Source of the DNA: Argopecten irradians
Lineage: Eukaryota; Mollusca; Bivalvia; Pectinida; Pectinidae
Direction of reading: 5' to 3'
Assembly: GCF_041381155.1 (NCBI RefSeq)
Contig: NC_091134.1
Span: 60,419,467 to 60,483,466, forward strand
Length of the DNA stretch: 64,000 nt
Position 1 is the stretch's first letter. Every line of letters starts with the position of its first letter. Below are positions 24,547-38,139 of the stretch, piece after piece. The position numbers and the translations under genes are program-made. The notes below the pieces were generated by a model that made no database searches, was not told the DNA's origin, and saw only the letters and a program-made list of their open reading frames with translations.

Positions 24547-27381
24547 TAAGTGCTTTGTTTTATTCCCCATTATAACATTAAGTTAGTGCTTGTTTTAACT
24601 GAAGTTAGTGCATTGTTTTTATTAAGTTAGTGCTTTGTTTTATTCCTTAATATTACATTAAGTTAGTACCTTGTTTTATTCCTCACTATTACATTAGGTT
24701 AGTGCTATGTTTTATTCCTCAGTATTACATAAGTTAGTTCCTAGTTTTATTCCACAGTATTACATTAAGTTATTTCCTAGTTTTATTCAACAGTATTACA
24801 TTAAGTTAGGGCCTTGTTTTATTCCACAGTATTACAAAAGTTAGTGCCTTGTTTTATTCCTCAGTATTACATTAAGTTAGTACCTTGTTTTATTCCTCAG
24901 GATTACATTAAGTTAGGGCCTTGTTTTATTACACAGTATTACAAAAAGTTAGTGCCTTGTTTTATTCCTCAGTATTACATTAAGTTAGTGCCTTGTTTTA
25001 TTCCTCAGTATTACATTAAGTTAGGGCCTTGTTTTATTCCTCAGTATTACAAAAAGTTAGTGCCTTGTTTTATTCCTCGGTATTACATTAAGTTAGTACC
25101 TTGTTTTATTCCACAGTATTACAAAAAGTTAGTGCCTTGTTTTATTCCTCAGTATTACATTAAGTTAGTGCCTTGTTTTATTTAATTTAGTGCCTTGCTT
25201 TATCCCTCAGTATTACATTAAGTTAGTGCCTTGTTTTATTCCTCAGTATTATATTAAGTTAGTACCTAGTTTTATTCCACAGTATTACATTAAGTTAGTG
25301 CCTTGTTTTATTCCTCAGTATTACATTAAGTTAGTGCCTTGTTTTATTCCTCAGTATTACATTAAGTTAGTTCCTAGTTTTATTCCACAGTATTACATTA
25401 AGTTAGTGCCTTGTTTTATTCCTCAGTATTACATTAAGTTAGTTCCTAGTTTTATTCAACAGTATTACATTAAGTTAGGGCCTTGTTTTATTCCACAGTA
25501 TTACAAAAAGTTATTGCCTTGTTTTATTCCTCATTATTACATTAAGTTAGTACCTTGTTTTATTCCTCAGTATTACATTAAGTTAGTGCCTTGTTTTATT
25601 CCTCAGTATTACATTAAGTTAGGGCCTTGTTTTATTCCACAGTATTACAAAAAGTTAGGGCCTTGTTTTATTCCACAGTATTACAAAAAGTTAGTGCCTT
25701 GTTTTATTCCTCATTATTACATTAAGTTAGTACCTTGTTTTATTCCTCAGTATTACATTAAGTTAGTGCCTTGTTTTATTCCTCAGTATTACATTAAGTT
25801 AGTGCCTTGTTTTATTCCTCAGTATTACATTAAGTTAGTGCCTTGTTTTATTCCTCAGTATTACATTAAGTTAGTGCCTTGTTTTATTCCTCAGTATTAC
25901 ATTAAGTTAGTACCTTGTTTTATTCCTCAGATTACATTAATAGTGACTTGTTTTATTCCTCAGTATTACAAAAGTTAGTGCCTTGTTTTATTCCTCAGTA
26001 TTACGTTAAGTTAGTGACTTGTTTTATTCCGCAGTATTACATTAAGTTAGGGCCTTGTTTTATTCCACAGTATTACAAAAAGTTAGCGCCTTGTTTTATT
26101 TAATTTAGTGCCTTGCTTTATCCCTCAGTATTACATTAGGTTAGTGCCTTGTTTTATTCCTCAGTATTACATTAAGTTAGTGCCTTGTTTTATTCCTCAG
26201 TATTACATTAAGTTAGTGCCTTGTTTTATTCCTCAGTATTACAAAAAGTTAGTGCCTTGTTTTATTCCTCAGTATTACATTAAGTTAGTGCCTTGTTTTA
26301 TTTAATTTAATGTCTTGATTTATCCGTCAGTATTACATTAAGTTTTAGTGCCTTGTTTTATTCCTCAGTATTACATTAAGTTAGTACCTTGTTTTATTCC
26401 TCAGTATTACATTGAGTTAGTGCCTTGTTTTATTTAATTTAGTGTCTTGCTCTTTCCCTCAGTATTACATTAAGTTAGTGCCTTGTTTTATTCCTCAGTA
26501 TTACATTAAGTTAGTACCTTGTTTTATTCCACAGTATTACATTAAGTTAGTGCCTTGTTTTATTCCTCAGTATTACATAAGTTAATTCCTAGTTTTATTC
26601 AACAGTATTACATTAAGTTAGGGCCTTGTTTTATTCCACAGTATTACAAAAAGTTAGTGCCTTGTTTTATTTAATTTAGTGCCCTGCTTTATCCCTCAAT
26701 ATTACATTAAGTTAGTGCCTTGTTTTATTCCTCAGTATTACATTAAGTTAGTGCCTTGTTTTATTCCTCAGTATTACATTAAGTTAGTGCCTTGTTTTAT
26801 TCCTCAGCATTACATTAAGTTAGTGACTTGTTTTATCCCTCAGTATTACATTCAGTTAGGGCCTTGTTTTATTCCTCAGTATTACATTAAGTTAGTACGT
26901 TGTTTTATTCCTCAGTATTACGTTAAGTTAGTGACTTGTTTTATTCCGCAGTATTACATTAAGTTAGGGCCTTGTTTTATTCCACAGTATTACAAAAAGT
27001 TAGCGCCTTGTTTTATTTAATTTAGTGCCTTGCTTTATCCCTCAGTATTACATTAGGTTAGTGCCTTGTTTTATTCCTCAGTATTACATTAAATTAGTGC
27101 CTTGTTTTATTCCTCAGTATTTCATTAAGTTAGTGCCTTGTTTTATTCCTCAGTATTACAAAAAGTTAGTGCCTTGTTTTATTCCTCAGTATTACATTAA
27201 GTTAGTACCTTGTTTTATTCCTCAGTATTACATTAAGTTAGTACCTTGTTTTATTCCACTGTATTACATTAAGTTAGTACCTTGTTTTATTCCTCAGTAT
27301 TACATTAAGTTAGGGCCTTGTTTTATTCCACAGTATTACATTAAGTTAGTGCCTTGTTTTATTCCTCAGTATTATTACATT
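24547..27381. repeat. 36-bp minisatellite, about 78 units with higher-order structure
   Basis: The unit is TTAGTGCCTTGTTTTATTCC followed by TCAGTATTACATTAAG (36 bp). Variants recur: GTGCC, GGGCC, GTACC or GTTCCTA at the start, and ACATTAAG or ACAAAAAG at the end. A truncated form containing TTTATTTAATTTAGTG recurs near 25180, 26098, 26302, 26430, 26668 and 27013. A block around 26001-26160 recurs around 26918-27077 with the same rare variants (TTACGTTAAG, GTGACTT, CCGCAG), an offset of about 917 bp, so whole sub-blocks were duplicated. Since 36 is a multiple of three, a repeated peptide KLVPCFIPQYYI stays open for long runs; the truncated units interrupt it. Confidence 0.97.
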
Positions 27382-29946
27382 GTATTTCGCGTGCATAGTC
27401 ATATCTGGACAGCGCAGCTGTAACTGCGGATTCTGCATACCACAAAGCATTAAAGAAAAAATTGAATCAAGAAATATGATTAGGTTGTATTTTCTGAGAA
27501 AAGGGTTACGTTTGAAAAAAACAGGTGCTGTATTTTTATAGCGGACGCTGATACTCATAACCTTCCTTCGATGAGCGTCCCCTCTTTGAACTCTTCGGAA
27601 ATCGCAATCGGAATATTGGAAGCACGCTTATAGAACTAACATTTGGTAGTAACAGCTGTGCACGAGTCTCCCTGCCGTCCGGAACTTGAAAGAAACCAAG
27701 CCTTATCCTGCAATTCTTTAGATACCATACAGCAAGAGTGAAGACATCCTAGTCTGATACCGTTACAGTGCAGTACAAAGCAAACCGTGATGCTATCTGA
27801 ACGTACTTGAATATCAATAGAGTAGTTCAGTTGTTCTCCAATAGTCTGATAGCCGTAAAGCGCTACAGTCTAAACATCATCATCTCTGCACATCTGTAAA
27901 ATACGTAGCAAGGAAAAAAGCTCGCGTCCTTTGTTTTAGACAAGCTGAAATGAAGCATCACCGATAAACCTTTGACTATTGTCCTCTCGCTTTTATAGGG
28001 ACAATAGGATAGAGGGACCATCACCTAACACCGTTACACCTGGTCGGCTAGCCGAGCTTACACTACCATAGCTTTGTCAGAAAAAAAACTATTTATGAAC
28101 TCGTATCAGATTTCAAAGAATGGTATTATCATATATGGTTGAGATGAACCGTGGCAAATTCGTATAGTACAAATTAACTAAACCGAAAAGTGTTGGAAAT
28201 GTCTGTTAACAGATGCGAAGTATATGGTAGCGTTTCCTCTGTCAGTGGTTCTCTGAATCTACATTTCTTTCGATCCTATTTGATACTATGCGGCAAATGT
28301 ATCGATATTAAATCAGTTATTGATGTGCTGACACTTAGCATTTCTAAATATATGCGATTATCGAATGCATTTGGGACTTTGATGGAAATTTCATAATGAA
28401 ACTGTACTGGGTAATTAGTCAATGAGAGACAAGCCCTTTTTGTTTTTAATTGAATTTAGCTGAGAGTACCAACCGACCATAAACTCAATTGTAAAACTAA
28501 GAATATGTGGAAAGCAAATAATTCATATAATTCATAATTGAACTTATTCAAATCCTCCGCGCTTATGACAGAAATTATCAATTTAATTCACAATCATAAT
28601 TCCATCTCCGGATATCCGACGATTTGGATAGATTCGAGGTGCTGCGTCAAGCTAAAAGCCTATTTGTTGAGACGTGTTATAGTTAGTGGTTACAGAGAAG
28701 AATACAATTAAATCATATAGCATACCTAGTAATGACCTGGATAGATAACAAAAGATTCATTATTTGTTAATTATTTGCCGTTATGTATATTGGCAAGTAA
28801 CAGCCCGCAATTGAATGAAATAATTTTGTGCAGAAAATTTAACAATGGTATTTCTCAGTATTGTTTAAAGAAAAACATAATCATAGATCTAATTTAAATT
28901 TCGTTCTAAAATAAGTTAAGAATGGTTTTGAAATGATTTCGGAAATTTTTAACATGAATTGTTTTAACAATATTTTTCGTCGTATTCTTGGATACAGAAG
29001 GAGACCATGAAAAGCAAAAAGCATTTCTTTGGTTACAGTTTAATCATCTTACGCGTGCTCAGTGAAATTGTGTATACCATCAAACGGACAGGGGTGATAG
29101 GAGCCACTTCAAAACTGCAACAGAATGAAGTGTTCGGGTATAAAAATCTGCTCCACTGTAATGGGGCATGACTGTAAGTCATTAAGTCAGAAAAGGACTT
29201 TTATCAAAAAGGATCAGAGTTCACACAGGATCATCCGTGCCCGATTAATAGATTTACGATCGTCGTGTGTCTATCGTTTTAATATCACTCTGGCTTTTAT
29301 TACGACTCGTATAAAACATATCTGTGTGTGATCCGTGACGCAATACGATCAAAAGGGCTTGCTCGATTGGTGTTTTCATTAAGATGCAGTTGTTACAGAG
29401 TCAATGTTATCTACTGAGGGGTTGGTTCACCTGTCGAATGCGCCCGCCGATGTGACAACATGGCGCTTTGATCCATATGGCGGCCATTAGTTGGCGTTAC
29501 CGTAACAATAGAGAAGAGAACAATAGCTGGTCGCGTGCCGCAGCATGTGTGATGGACCAATGCATCGCAAGAAATGTTTCGGCGCTATACACACCTGTGA
29601 AGAAATACAATCACCGATGTAATTTAACCGTAAAATCCACTTAATTATAAATAATGCGAATTGTTCACATTAAAAAAATACAAATTAAGATTGTTTTTCT
29701 CAAATCAAGTTGCAAGAGCAAAAATTTATAATGCGTGTAATATAAACATTTGTATTGATTGAGGATGTTTAACGCTCCCATTTATTGTTGGAATAATTAT
29801 CGTGTTATCTCTACGATTAGCTATCTATAAAAGATCAAATTAAAGAATCGCACAAGAAGTTATGTCAATTATTTTGACTTAATTTATCGTGAAAAATCAT
29901 TTAAATGTCTATCGTCATATCTGATATTACGTAAATATAGGATGTT
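27382..29946. other. unrecognised non-coding stretch, 2.6 kb
   Basis: Begins just after the 36-bp minisatellite. Open frames are 70 codons or less and unrecognised. A CpG-containing patch at about 29400-29590 is noted separately. No RNA gene seen. Confidence 0.5.
29400..29590. promoter_or_regulatory. CpG-bearing patch with ATGGCGGCCAT, possible regulatory element
   Basis: This patch has higher G+C than its surroundings and contains ATGGCGGCCAT near 29477-29487, holding GCCAT cores of the kind bound by YY1/PHO proteins in animals. No gene start can be defined next to it, so a promoter or enhancer role is inference from composition and a short motif. Confidence 0.22.
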
Positions 29947-30031
29947 AAATGAGTGTTCGTTTTATACGAGATTTTATAAAACGAAGTGTGTTTTACTTTC
30001 GTAAAATCTCATATGAAATGAACACATATTT
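29947..30031. repeat. nested alternative hairpins
   Basis: Outer arms at 29947-29977 and 30001-30031 are inverse complements with about five mismatches in 30. Inside the left part, TTCGTTTTATA (29956-29966) pairs perfectly with TATAAAACGAA (29975-29985), so the outer and inner stems cannot both form. CpG-bearing sequence with TGACGTCAC follows at about 30060-30190, as it does right of the palindrome at 19482-19635. Confidence 0.7.
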
Positions 30032-30793
30032 GAGATATTTTATCAAATGACTACAACAACCTACATTTCGGAGAATTCCGACGTCAAAATGTGTTATGAA
30101 AATCCAGCGGAGGTCGCCATTTTGTCACGATGTGCTCGAATCTGACGCCACGTCATTGTTTACAGGCGCCAAGTCATGACGTCACAATGAATTTGAAGAC
30201 ACACGAGTGATATAAGGTGGGTACATAAGGTGGGTATATGAATTCACCGAGAAATAAAAACATGTTTTTGATTAACGAACATCGGTAATTTTCTTTCACT
30301 GCATATAGGACTTAAATATTCTCAGAAATGAGGGAAGTTATTGTTATTCATTATCAAAAGACTTTTTCGCCGCACAATAGTCCATGTTAGAGATATTGTT
30401 TGGATCGAGATATGTCAAATTTCGCCACAATGCGGCCAAGATTAATAACCAACATCACTGGACTTACTATGAAAATCAAGTTATAAAATGTTCTCGACAA
30501 ATAAAGCATGTTTAATTGTAAATGATCTAGGTGCATAAAAAATACCATTAACTAAATAAAATGTTATTAGTTATACGTAGAGATGAAATGTGTTAATATA
30601 GGTATCAACTCATGCATTAGTTTATATGTGAGCTCTTGTTTGACTGCCTTGGTATAGCAGATGAAACCGAAAAAAAAATATCAATCATCTTTTCTATGAC
30701 AATTGTTCTATTTGAAACAATATCAAGTATGTCCTACCAAGGTGTGCTTTTTCAATCACTACAATCCATTTTTATTTGCGATTTACTTCATAC
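30032..30793. other. unrecognised non-coding stretch
   Basis: Contains the TGACGTCAC patch noted for the hairpin and a 13-base AAGGTGGGTA-type direct repeat near 30213-30240. Otherwise AT-rich with no gene or RNA recognised. Confidence 0.5.
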
Positions 30794-30797
30794 TTAA

Positions 30798-30900
30798 AGC
30801 CGCATGATCCGTATCTTTCAGGGTCCGTAAATCAACAAAAGAAAATTAGGCTACATATATTATAAAAAGTTATCAGCTTTCCCCTAATTAAACACCCAAA
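30798..30900 (+). repeat. left terminal inverted repeat of the 3.57-kb TTAA element
   Basis: Pairs with 34265-34364. The first 34 bases match at 32 positions, followed by a patchy match including AAAAAGTTAT and CTTTCCCCTAATTA. Confidence 0.75.
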
Positions 30901-33900
30901 AAGTCCCGAGTTCAAAAGAAATTAATGATTAAAAACTCGATATCCAGAGTGTTTGAATATGCATTTTCAATGCGTAGACGATCACGTGACTTTCCAGACC
31001 AAACGAAATGGCGTGCCCAGTCAAAAGTGTGTCGTTCATGTTAGCAGGAACTTCTACGGAAGAACTTGTTACTTATCATGAACAAGTGAATTTTTTGTTA
31101 TGTGATGAAGTTAAAGAGTTCCCCAGAACAATATATATACATTATCGTCGTGTACACAATACTTCCATTCGGTCATTTTGAGCGTTTACAATTCGGCGAT
31201 CGGTTGACTATGCTTTGCCTAATTTCCGGGGGCCACCGGAGGGATTTTTGTGGGAACGGTATATAAAATACGTGTTGCGATACAATTCATCGTACTAGAC
31301 TAGATAATAAATTGTACAAAAATGTACCAAATATATAAATAATGGTATTGATAAATAATGAAATAGACAAGACATATCGTACTATATAGAGACGAAAATG
31401 GTTATCTACATGTAAATCTCTTTTTTAAAATAAATATCTCAGACGATATTTTACTTGCCTTGGATAACCATTTGTTTTATAAACGTCCAAATGAAATATA
31501 ATAATAAATCAAGTATAATAAGCGCGGAGAGCAAACTTGACATAATGTGCATTTTTGTTCAATGTCATGTGTAGACATGTATACATATCTGTTAGTTAAA
31601 AATCGCCATGTACCGCCATAAACGAGTATAAAACTTAACACATGTATGTATATTACTGATATTTATGTTGGAAAAGCTCCATGTTCGTTAAAAACATGAT
31701 GATAAATTTCTGTTGAAACTATAAACATTTGGTTATATGATTTCAAGGATTACCGAAAATTAAAAAAAAATAAATAAAAGAAAAAATGGAGTTGAGGTTG
31801 AAATAAGGCGGTTTAATGTGTTAAAAGTTCTGAACGTCTAACATACAATTATGTATATATTTTCTGTGTAGATAATGAAGACAGCTCCCTTGGTTAAATT
31901 TGTGATGTACATTATAGCTTGCCAATTAACCATATAGCTACCATATAATATGATGTCCAGTCGTGAATTTGCCTCTGAATCAAATGAATCAAAAACATGT
32001 ACAATGTATAATGAAAGACCTATGTGTTTCTTATACAATCAAATTCATGCACAAATAGCACATTCATATACATTGTATAGTGTACATGTACACATATTAT
32101 GCATTGAATTTTAAGTCAATAAAAAATGACTTGAGTTCAAAATAGCTCCAGTAGTAAATAAGCTGACCATATAATGTGATTATCATGTCATCAGAGTAAT
32201 TTCAGTAAAAATTCATTTTTAGTATGTATATAGTCTAACCTGGTGGAAAATCTAACTTTATTAGATGTATTTTGTTAGTTTATTTTTATATATTCCAGCA
32301 ATCCTAATTCCTTTAGTGTGATCTTGCTCCAAACACTAAGTGAAGTTGCTATAAGAGCTTGTACATGTAGACCTTGATTGACCTGGACTAATTAGAAGTT
32401 ATTGTCAGTCTGTTCATTTCTAATTCAACCAAAACTTTGCAACTTAAAATAGTCAATAATGAATAATGCAATTCAACAACATGCATCACAGGCTATGGTC
32501 TCTACAGATATATGGATATTCTTATATATATGCAATTTGTGTATTACACAACAACAAGATTTTTTTTATTACACATGGGGATATATGTATATCTATAGAG
32601 CCAAAATCTTGAGATTTCACACTGACTTTTGACCCAAATAACCTTTGATCTAGCTCCAGTCTTGTTTGCTATCTTTTTCTGTATTTGAACATTTCTAAAA
32701 TGAAATGGTATATATTATTTTATTTGGTTTATTGTTCATAAATTATTCAAAAGTTATACATACTAGGAATGTAAACATGCAATAATCATTATTATTCCTT
32801 TTTTCATTTGTGTGAAGAAGAAATAAATTATTTCAAAATATCCTGGTGATAATAGTAAAGAATTATGCTAGGTTTGTACTTCAAGTCTGAATCTGTTCCT
32901 TCCTTCTTGAAAATCATTTCTTTCTCGTTCATAATTGGTACATTACAAACAGACTTTATTTTTTTACTGTCAGTTTTGATCTCAAGAGATACATGTAGTT
33001 GTTTTTCCCATTTATTTTTGGGCGAGCTGCCATCACATCTTGCACTTGTGTCATCTGGTTGAAGGTCCCATACATTCTATAAAGAAAATTTGGAGTAAAT
33101 GTCAGTTATGTACAGAGATAAATACTGTATACATGCATGTACATAATCTTTCAGTGAAAGCCTACATGTAAAACTAACTAGTTCCAATTGTATTCTGTCA
33201 AACACAAATTTATAACAATTACATATCTTTTGAACACAAGTTTATCAAAATCAAACCTAACTAGATACTATGTTAGTCATTTCTTGAATTACAGGGGTCT
33301 AGGCATTTTCATGTGAGGAATAATGGTACTAATTAGTGCCAGAATTTATGTAGCCTAAATGTATTGGACATAATATATAATACATATTGTGAAAAGTCAT
33401 TCACTATTCTTTACTTACACCACTTATGATGTATTGGTGTGAATTTTATATAATTAAGACCAACAGATAGGATAGCGAGTACGTGGCTAAGTAACTATAA
33501 GTCTAAAAAATAATCTTACACACACGGGCACTGATGAAGCAAGTTTGAAAGTGGCTTCTTTAATACAGTAATATCCATAGCATACAGTAAAAGGATATAT
33601 TTCACTGCATATGCATAAAATTATAAATACACAAATAGATATCGGAATAGATATCACACTCCTGTCGTTGTAACAGTAGCTACGTATACATGTATATCGT
33701 ACATGTATAACATTGAAGAATGCGATCATCTTTTAAGGAAACGCGTATAATATGACTCTATGTATGCTTCTGTTGTAATCCAAGATTAAATCTGTTATAT
33801 GTTCCCCAATATATCAACACTTTTCCTGATTTCTAATCTCTATTTTACTATGGTACCAATTCCAAAAAGTGACCAAACACTTATATAATATAACTGTTAC

Positions 33901-34264
33901 CCCTTCGGGGCCCCACTCACCTTATAGAGACGAAGAGAAGTCAGTTTATGTGGTTTGGGTAGATCATTCACAAATCATAGTTGTTGTCATAGCTCGAATT
34001 CGTTTCCATATAATATTTTCAGCAATTCACAACATTTTTAAGTTTAATTAATCTCTTTATTCACTTCGAATCCGCAGTTGATTCTAAGCCGGTAAGCTTT
34101 CACTGCAAAGCTCGCTCCATTGCGGTAAACAACTTTTATTTCCGGACATGCGCAAAGTAGCATTTCTAAGCTTTGGGGCGTTAACGTTTGACTTTCTGTC
34201 GGACCGCGCATAAGTCTAAAATAAAATTTTGTACATTTATAACTTTGGACCTCTTAACTTTCTA

Positions 34265-34364
34265 GACTTGTAATTAGGGGAAAGTTCATAACTTTTTAGG
34301 GCTATTACACCATATCTTGTCATTGTTTGTTTTACGGACCCTGAAAGATACGGATTATGTGGCT
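34265..34364 (-). repeat. right terminal inverted repeat of the 3.57-kb TTAA element
   Basis: Inverse complement of 30798-30900. The outermost 34 bases are strongly conserved and the inner part is interrupted by small indels. Confidence 0.75.
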
Positions 34365-37000
34365 TTAAACGCGATACGGAGAGGTCACAGCATAAGCTCA
34401 AGTTATCATTTTTGACTGCACAAATCCTTTATGTTTCTAAATCTAATATGAATATCGTGAAGAACTTAGGAATTAGTAAATAGACAGTCGACTAACAATT
34501 CCAAATTTTGTTCACCTGATTCCACAGTATTTCCCAAACAAAGGGGCTTTGTACGGAGGGGCTGAAACATGAAGCCATGTCAGATATGATGCATCGTAAT
34601 GTATTCCTTATAGTTTTACATCAGATAAGCCTGTTCGCTGGTTGTTTACATAGTGCTGACAATGACAAAGATTGATCTATGAAGCGAATTTCTTTGTACC
34701 TTAATATAAACATTGAGTAAACACGAAGGTGAGTGTCGCCATTCCAATTTCATCTAAATCCCGTTAATGAACAATGACTCTTAACTTAAACAGGTGGTTA
34801 TCAAAACAGCTTAAACATTCAACCAGAATTTTTTTTAACTTGCAACCTTATCTAACAGATATATCCAGCAATAAATAGAAGTCTTAAAAAATATTTCTTA
34901 AGCACATGGAAATGCTTGTTCGAGACAATGGTCTTAACAAACAATGGTCTTAAAAACAAAGAAGTTGTGATTTTTATTTAGGAAAATGTGATATTGCACA
35001 GAATTTATAGACGAAAATAAAAAAAATGAAGTTGAGAAATAAATTTATGATGAATACACGACGTAAATACTGGCATCATATATATATCTATATGTATATA
35101 CTATCAGGTTTTATGTTTCACGATTCCTAGACCACTATCGTACAATATATTTGATTACAGGTCAGGGGCCTTTAACATAAATTATCTTTTCCTAGTTGTA
35201 ACTTGAGGGTTTCCTTGTTATTTCAAAGCTATAAAATGCAATCAAAGGTCATGACGAAACCGATTGGAACGCCATTTAATTTTACCGCGAGCGCTGAAAA
35301 ACTTCGTTTTCGCCATAAAATGATTCATTCTGAAATTGAAATTCTATTTAGTCATCAACATTTGTAACATCTTACGGCGAGCACACGTTGAAGACATTAA
35401 AGCGAAGATTGGTGATTTTTTAGGAATGTGAACCACATTAGAGTCGGACGCCGTTTTAAGCGTCCATGACACGCGACTAGCACTAATATATATCCTATTA
35501 CCTACCCATGTCACGCTTAATGTCGGCTCAAATGACCAGCCATGGAGTCACATATGCGCTCACACGTATGTAGGTTGTGTAAAGACTATAAAGGCTCAAT
35601 TACATATGTAAAATATATCTTCCATGATGAATATATCTATCTCTGGACTTACTCTACAAATTGGCAAGAAAGCGTATCAAATATTTATTGTTCTGAACCA
35701 ATTTGACTCTAAAAACGTGCTCATGCCATACATACCGTGAATAAGGGAGAGTATTAGGAGGATCAAATGTGCCCTTTAGTCAGTAAATGTACTTGTGTGG
35801 TACGTAACGTCGGGGTAATATCAGTACATATTATTATTAGACACTGAGTAATCAGCAGTATCAGACGTTGTTGATCTGAGGGTTCCTCACTATTCTTGTT
35901 AAAGTGCATATGTTTATAATTTTACTATAGGTGTCTTCGATTATCTTGCTAACATTGATAATTTTATTTCAATTTGATTATTCCTTAGCATACGCTGTGC
36001 ACAATGTTCTGTACATGTCTACAATTTATATCCAAATGCTAAAAATCGAACGAAACAACTAAATGTATCCTTTTTGCCATAAATCGGACATGGAAATAGG
36101 CGATAAAAGTTCTCAAATATTTTAACAAAAAGAGGGCTACCAACATACAAAATATAAATGTATGATTTGTTATTTGATATCACGGTAGAAGAATTGGCGG
36201 CAACTATTTTTTCATGACTTTTAAAGTACATGATTGACATTTCAAAATATATGCTGAGAAAATTATTTCCCTAGTCGAAAGATTATACTATGACGTGTAA
36301 GGAAAGGGGTTATGGGTTCCATTTGACCCTAAGCTCGCCCGAACCCAATCTTTATTGAAGTCCTTCTTCACACATGCCCTCGTTTGATCCCTCGTGACTC
36401 GGGGTAGCGGAGGGACTTTGAATTGTCACTAGATAGCTTTTAACCTCACAACAAGTGTGAAGACGAGGCATTTCTCCCTGGTTACGGCGTCAGAAATTGA
36501 CAACGGGGTCAGAGGTTAAACGACTAGTACTCGATCAAAGGACGAATGGTTTAGGGAGACAGCGATCGTGCGAATGACTTAATCAGACTTCAAATACACA
36601 CAGCCTATAAATCATACCATTTATCGTTACTTTAAAGACTTAACTATCTTTTTATTAAAAATTCATGACCTTCATTGGCTGTGTCATAAAGCGATTGGAC
36701 AGTCAGAATATCACTTTAAGTTCTCTTTAGGTGAGTTAAAACAGAAACCCGTGAATAGTGCGGCTGGTTGTACGTATGTGTTAACAGAATTGCTTATTGA
36801 ACTGGGTAATGATCCATCAAATATATGAATAAACTAATTTCAGGATCGTAGGATGTCACTAGAAACCAATGTACAGATTTTTAGATCTGATTGTCAGTGT
36901 CCAAAGTGGAAAAAAAACATATCTAAAGTAAGAATCAATATTTTTTTCTTTATTTTGTAATACATTCTGATGCATAGGGTAAAATAGAGCGCTTAGATTG

Positions 37001-37096
37001 TTTAAGGAGCGCGGATGGATATTATTTGCGTCAGTATATGTTTGGTGTTTTAAGGAGCATTGATGGATATTATTTGCGTCAGTATATGTTTGGTGT
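37001..37096. repeat. 48-bp tandem duplication
   Basis: Two adjacent 48-bp copies starting TTTAAGGAGC. They differ only by GCG versus ATT at positions 11-13, implying a recent duplication. Confidence 0.9.
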
Positions 37097-38139
37097 TAAT
37101 CAATTATTTCTTTATGAATTCAAATGAAATCATACGAGTCCATCTAAAGCTGTAAAGAAAAGCTGCAAAAGGATAGACATGAACCCTAGTGGCTGAGGTC
37201 GTGTCGTGGAGTAATGGATTTTATGTCAGCAAATATTTTACGCGTATTTTGAAAAACCATGTTGTTTTATTGAATGATCGCATCTGACAAAGCATGCGTA
37301 TATTTCTATTTCACCACCTGTGACGAGAGACAGCGACACACCTTAAGTCTAACATCATGTAAATACGTATACCTGGTTACAATCGCCAATAATCTGATGA
37401 GGCTGATAATTGTTTTATAAAGTTAAAAACCAGAGAAACTATTACTTCATTTATCAGTTGTACCACTGTAAGGAAAGCACACATTAAATATTTAGTTAAC
37501 ATTCGTTTTTAAGAAACATGTCACATTTTAATAAACATAATCACTATACAAGTATTTTCAGAAAAATAGGTATAGCAAGAAATAACGAAACCTGCCATAA
37601 GATCGATTTTAGTGTATACCAGCACATAACAGAACTTTTAATAATAATATGATTAGCTTGGCATAATCTTATAAAATGTCACAATACATTTGTAAACGTA
37701 CGTTATGATTCATATCTCTATATACAAGACCGCTAACATAAAATGCTTCAAAAATTTACTCTTTTATTCAAAGTCTGTCTTTTAGATCAAGTTCATCGTA
37801 ACACGTGTACAGATATATGCGTATTAATCGATAAACATCTGTCTTAAGTCTTCCATGATACAAATAAAATTCTGAACATGTGGCTTGGCTAAACATACCT
37901 AAAAGTAGCCTAAATATCGCTTCCATTGTCTTGTCCGCGCACGTCTGACTGTTCAGCATATGCATTCCATACGTAATCCTGTAAAGACGAAGAGGAGATA
38001 CTTTTAACATCAAATGAAAATATTAAAGAAAGGAATTTAATTACTTTTAATGAACTCGTTTGATTTCTTATAATTATGTTCCAAATTAGAATATTGAGAA
38101 ACAATTGACTCGAATGACTACAGATACTGGACGCCTAAG

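Larger units (their letters stand above)
30798..34364. mobile_element. putative 3.57-kb TTAA-flanked element with about 100-bp terminal inverted repeats
   Basis: The left end reads AGCCGCATGATCCGTATCTT and continues TCAGGGTCCGTAAA. The right end is its inverse complement with A for G at two places in the first 34 bases. A weaker match continues to TTTCCCCTAATTA, about 100 bp in all. TTAA lies outside both ends (30794-30797 and 34365-34368). The interior is AT-rich with open frames of at most 80 codons and no transposase. It may be a non-autonomous piggyBac-like element with captured DNA, or two separate elements whose outer ends happen to face each other. The two-base TIR divergence suggests moderate age. 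Confidence 0.6.

Noticed and set aside
24814-27423. Long frames repeating KLVPCFIPQYYI
   Set aside because: A 36-bp repeat stays in frame by arithmetic; truncated units break it, and no start, signal or domain supports a protein.
32865-33062. 65-codon hydrophobic frame inside the 3.57-kb element as a transposase remnant
   Set aside because: No acidic catalytic motif or similarity to a transposase could be seen.
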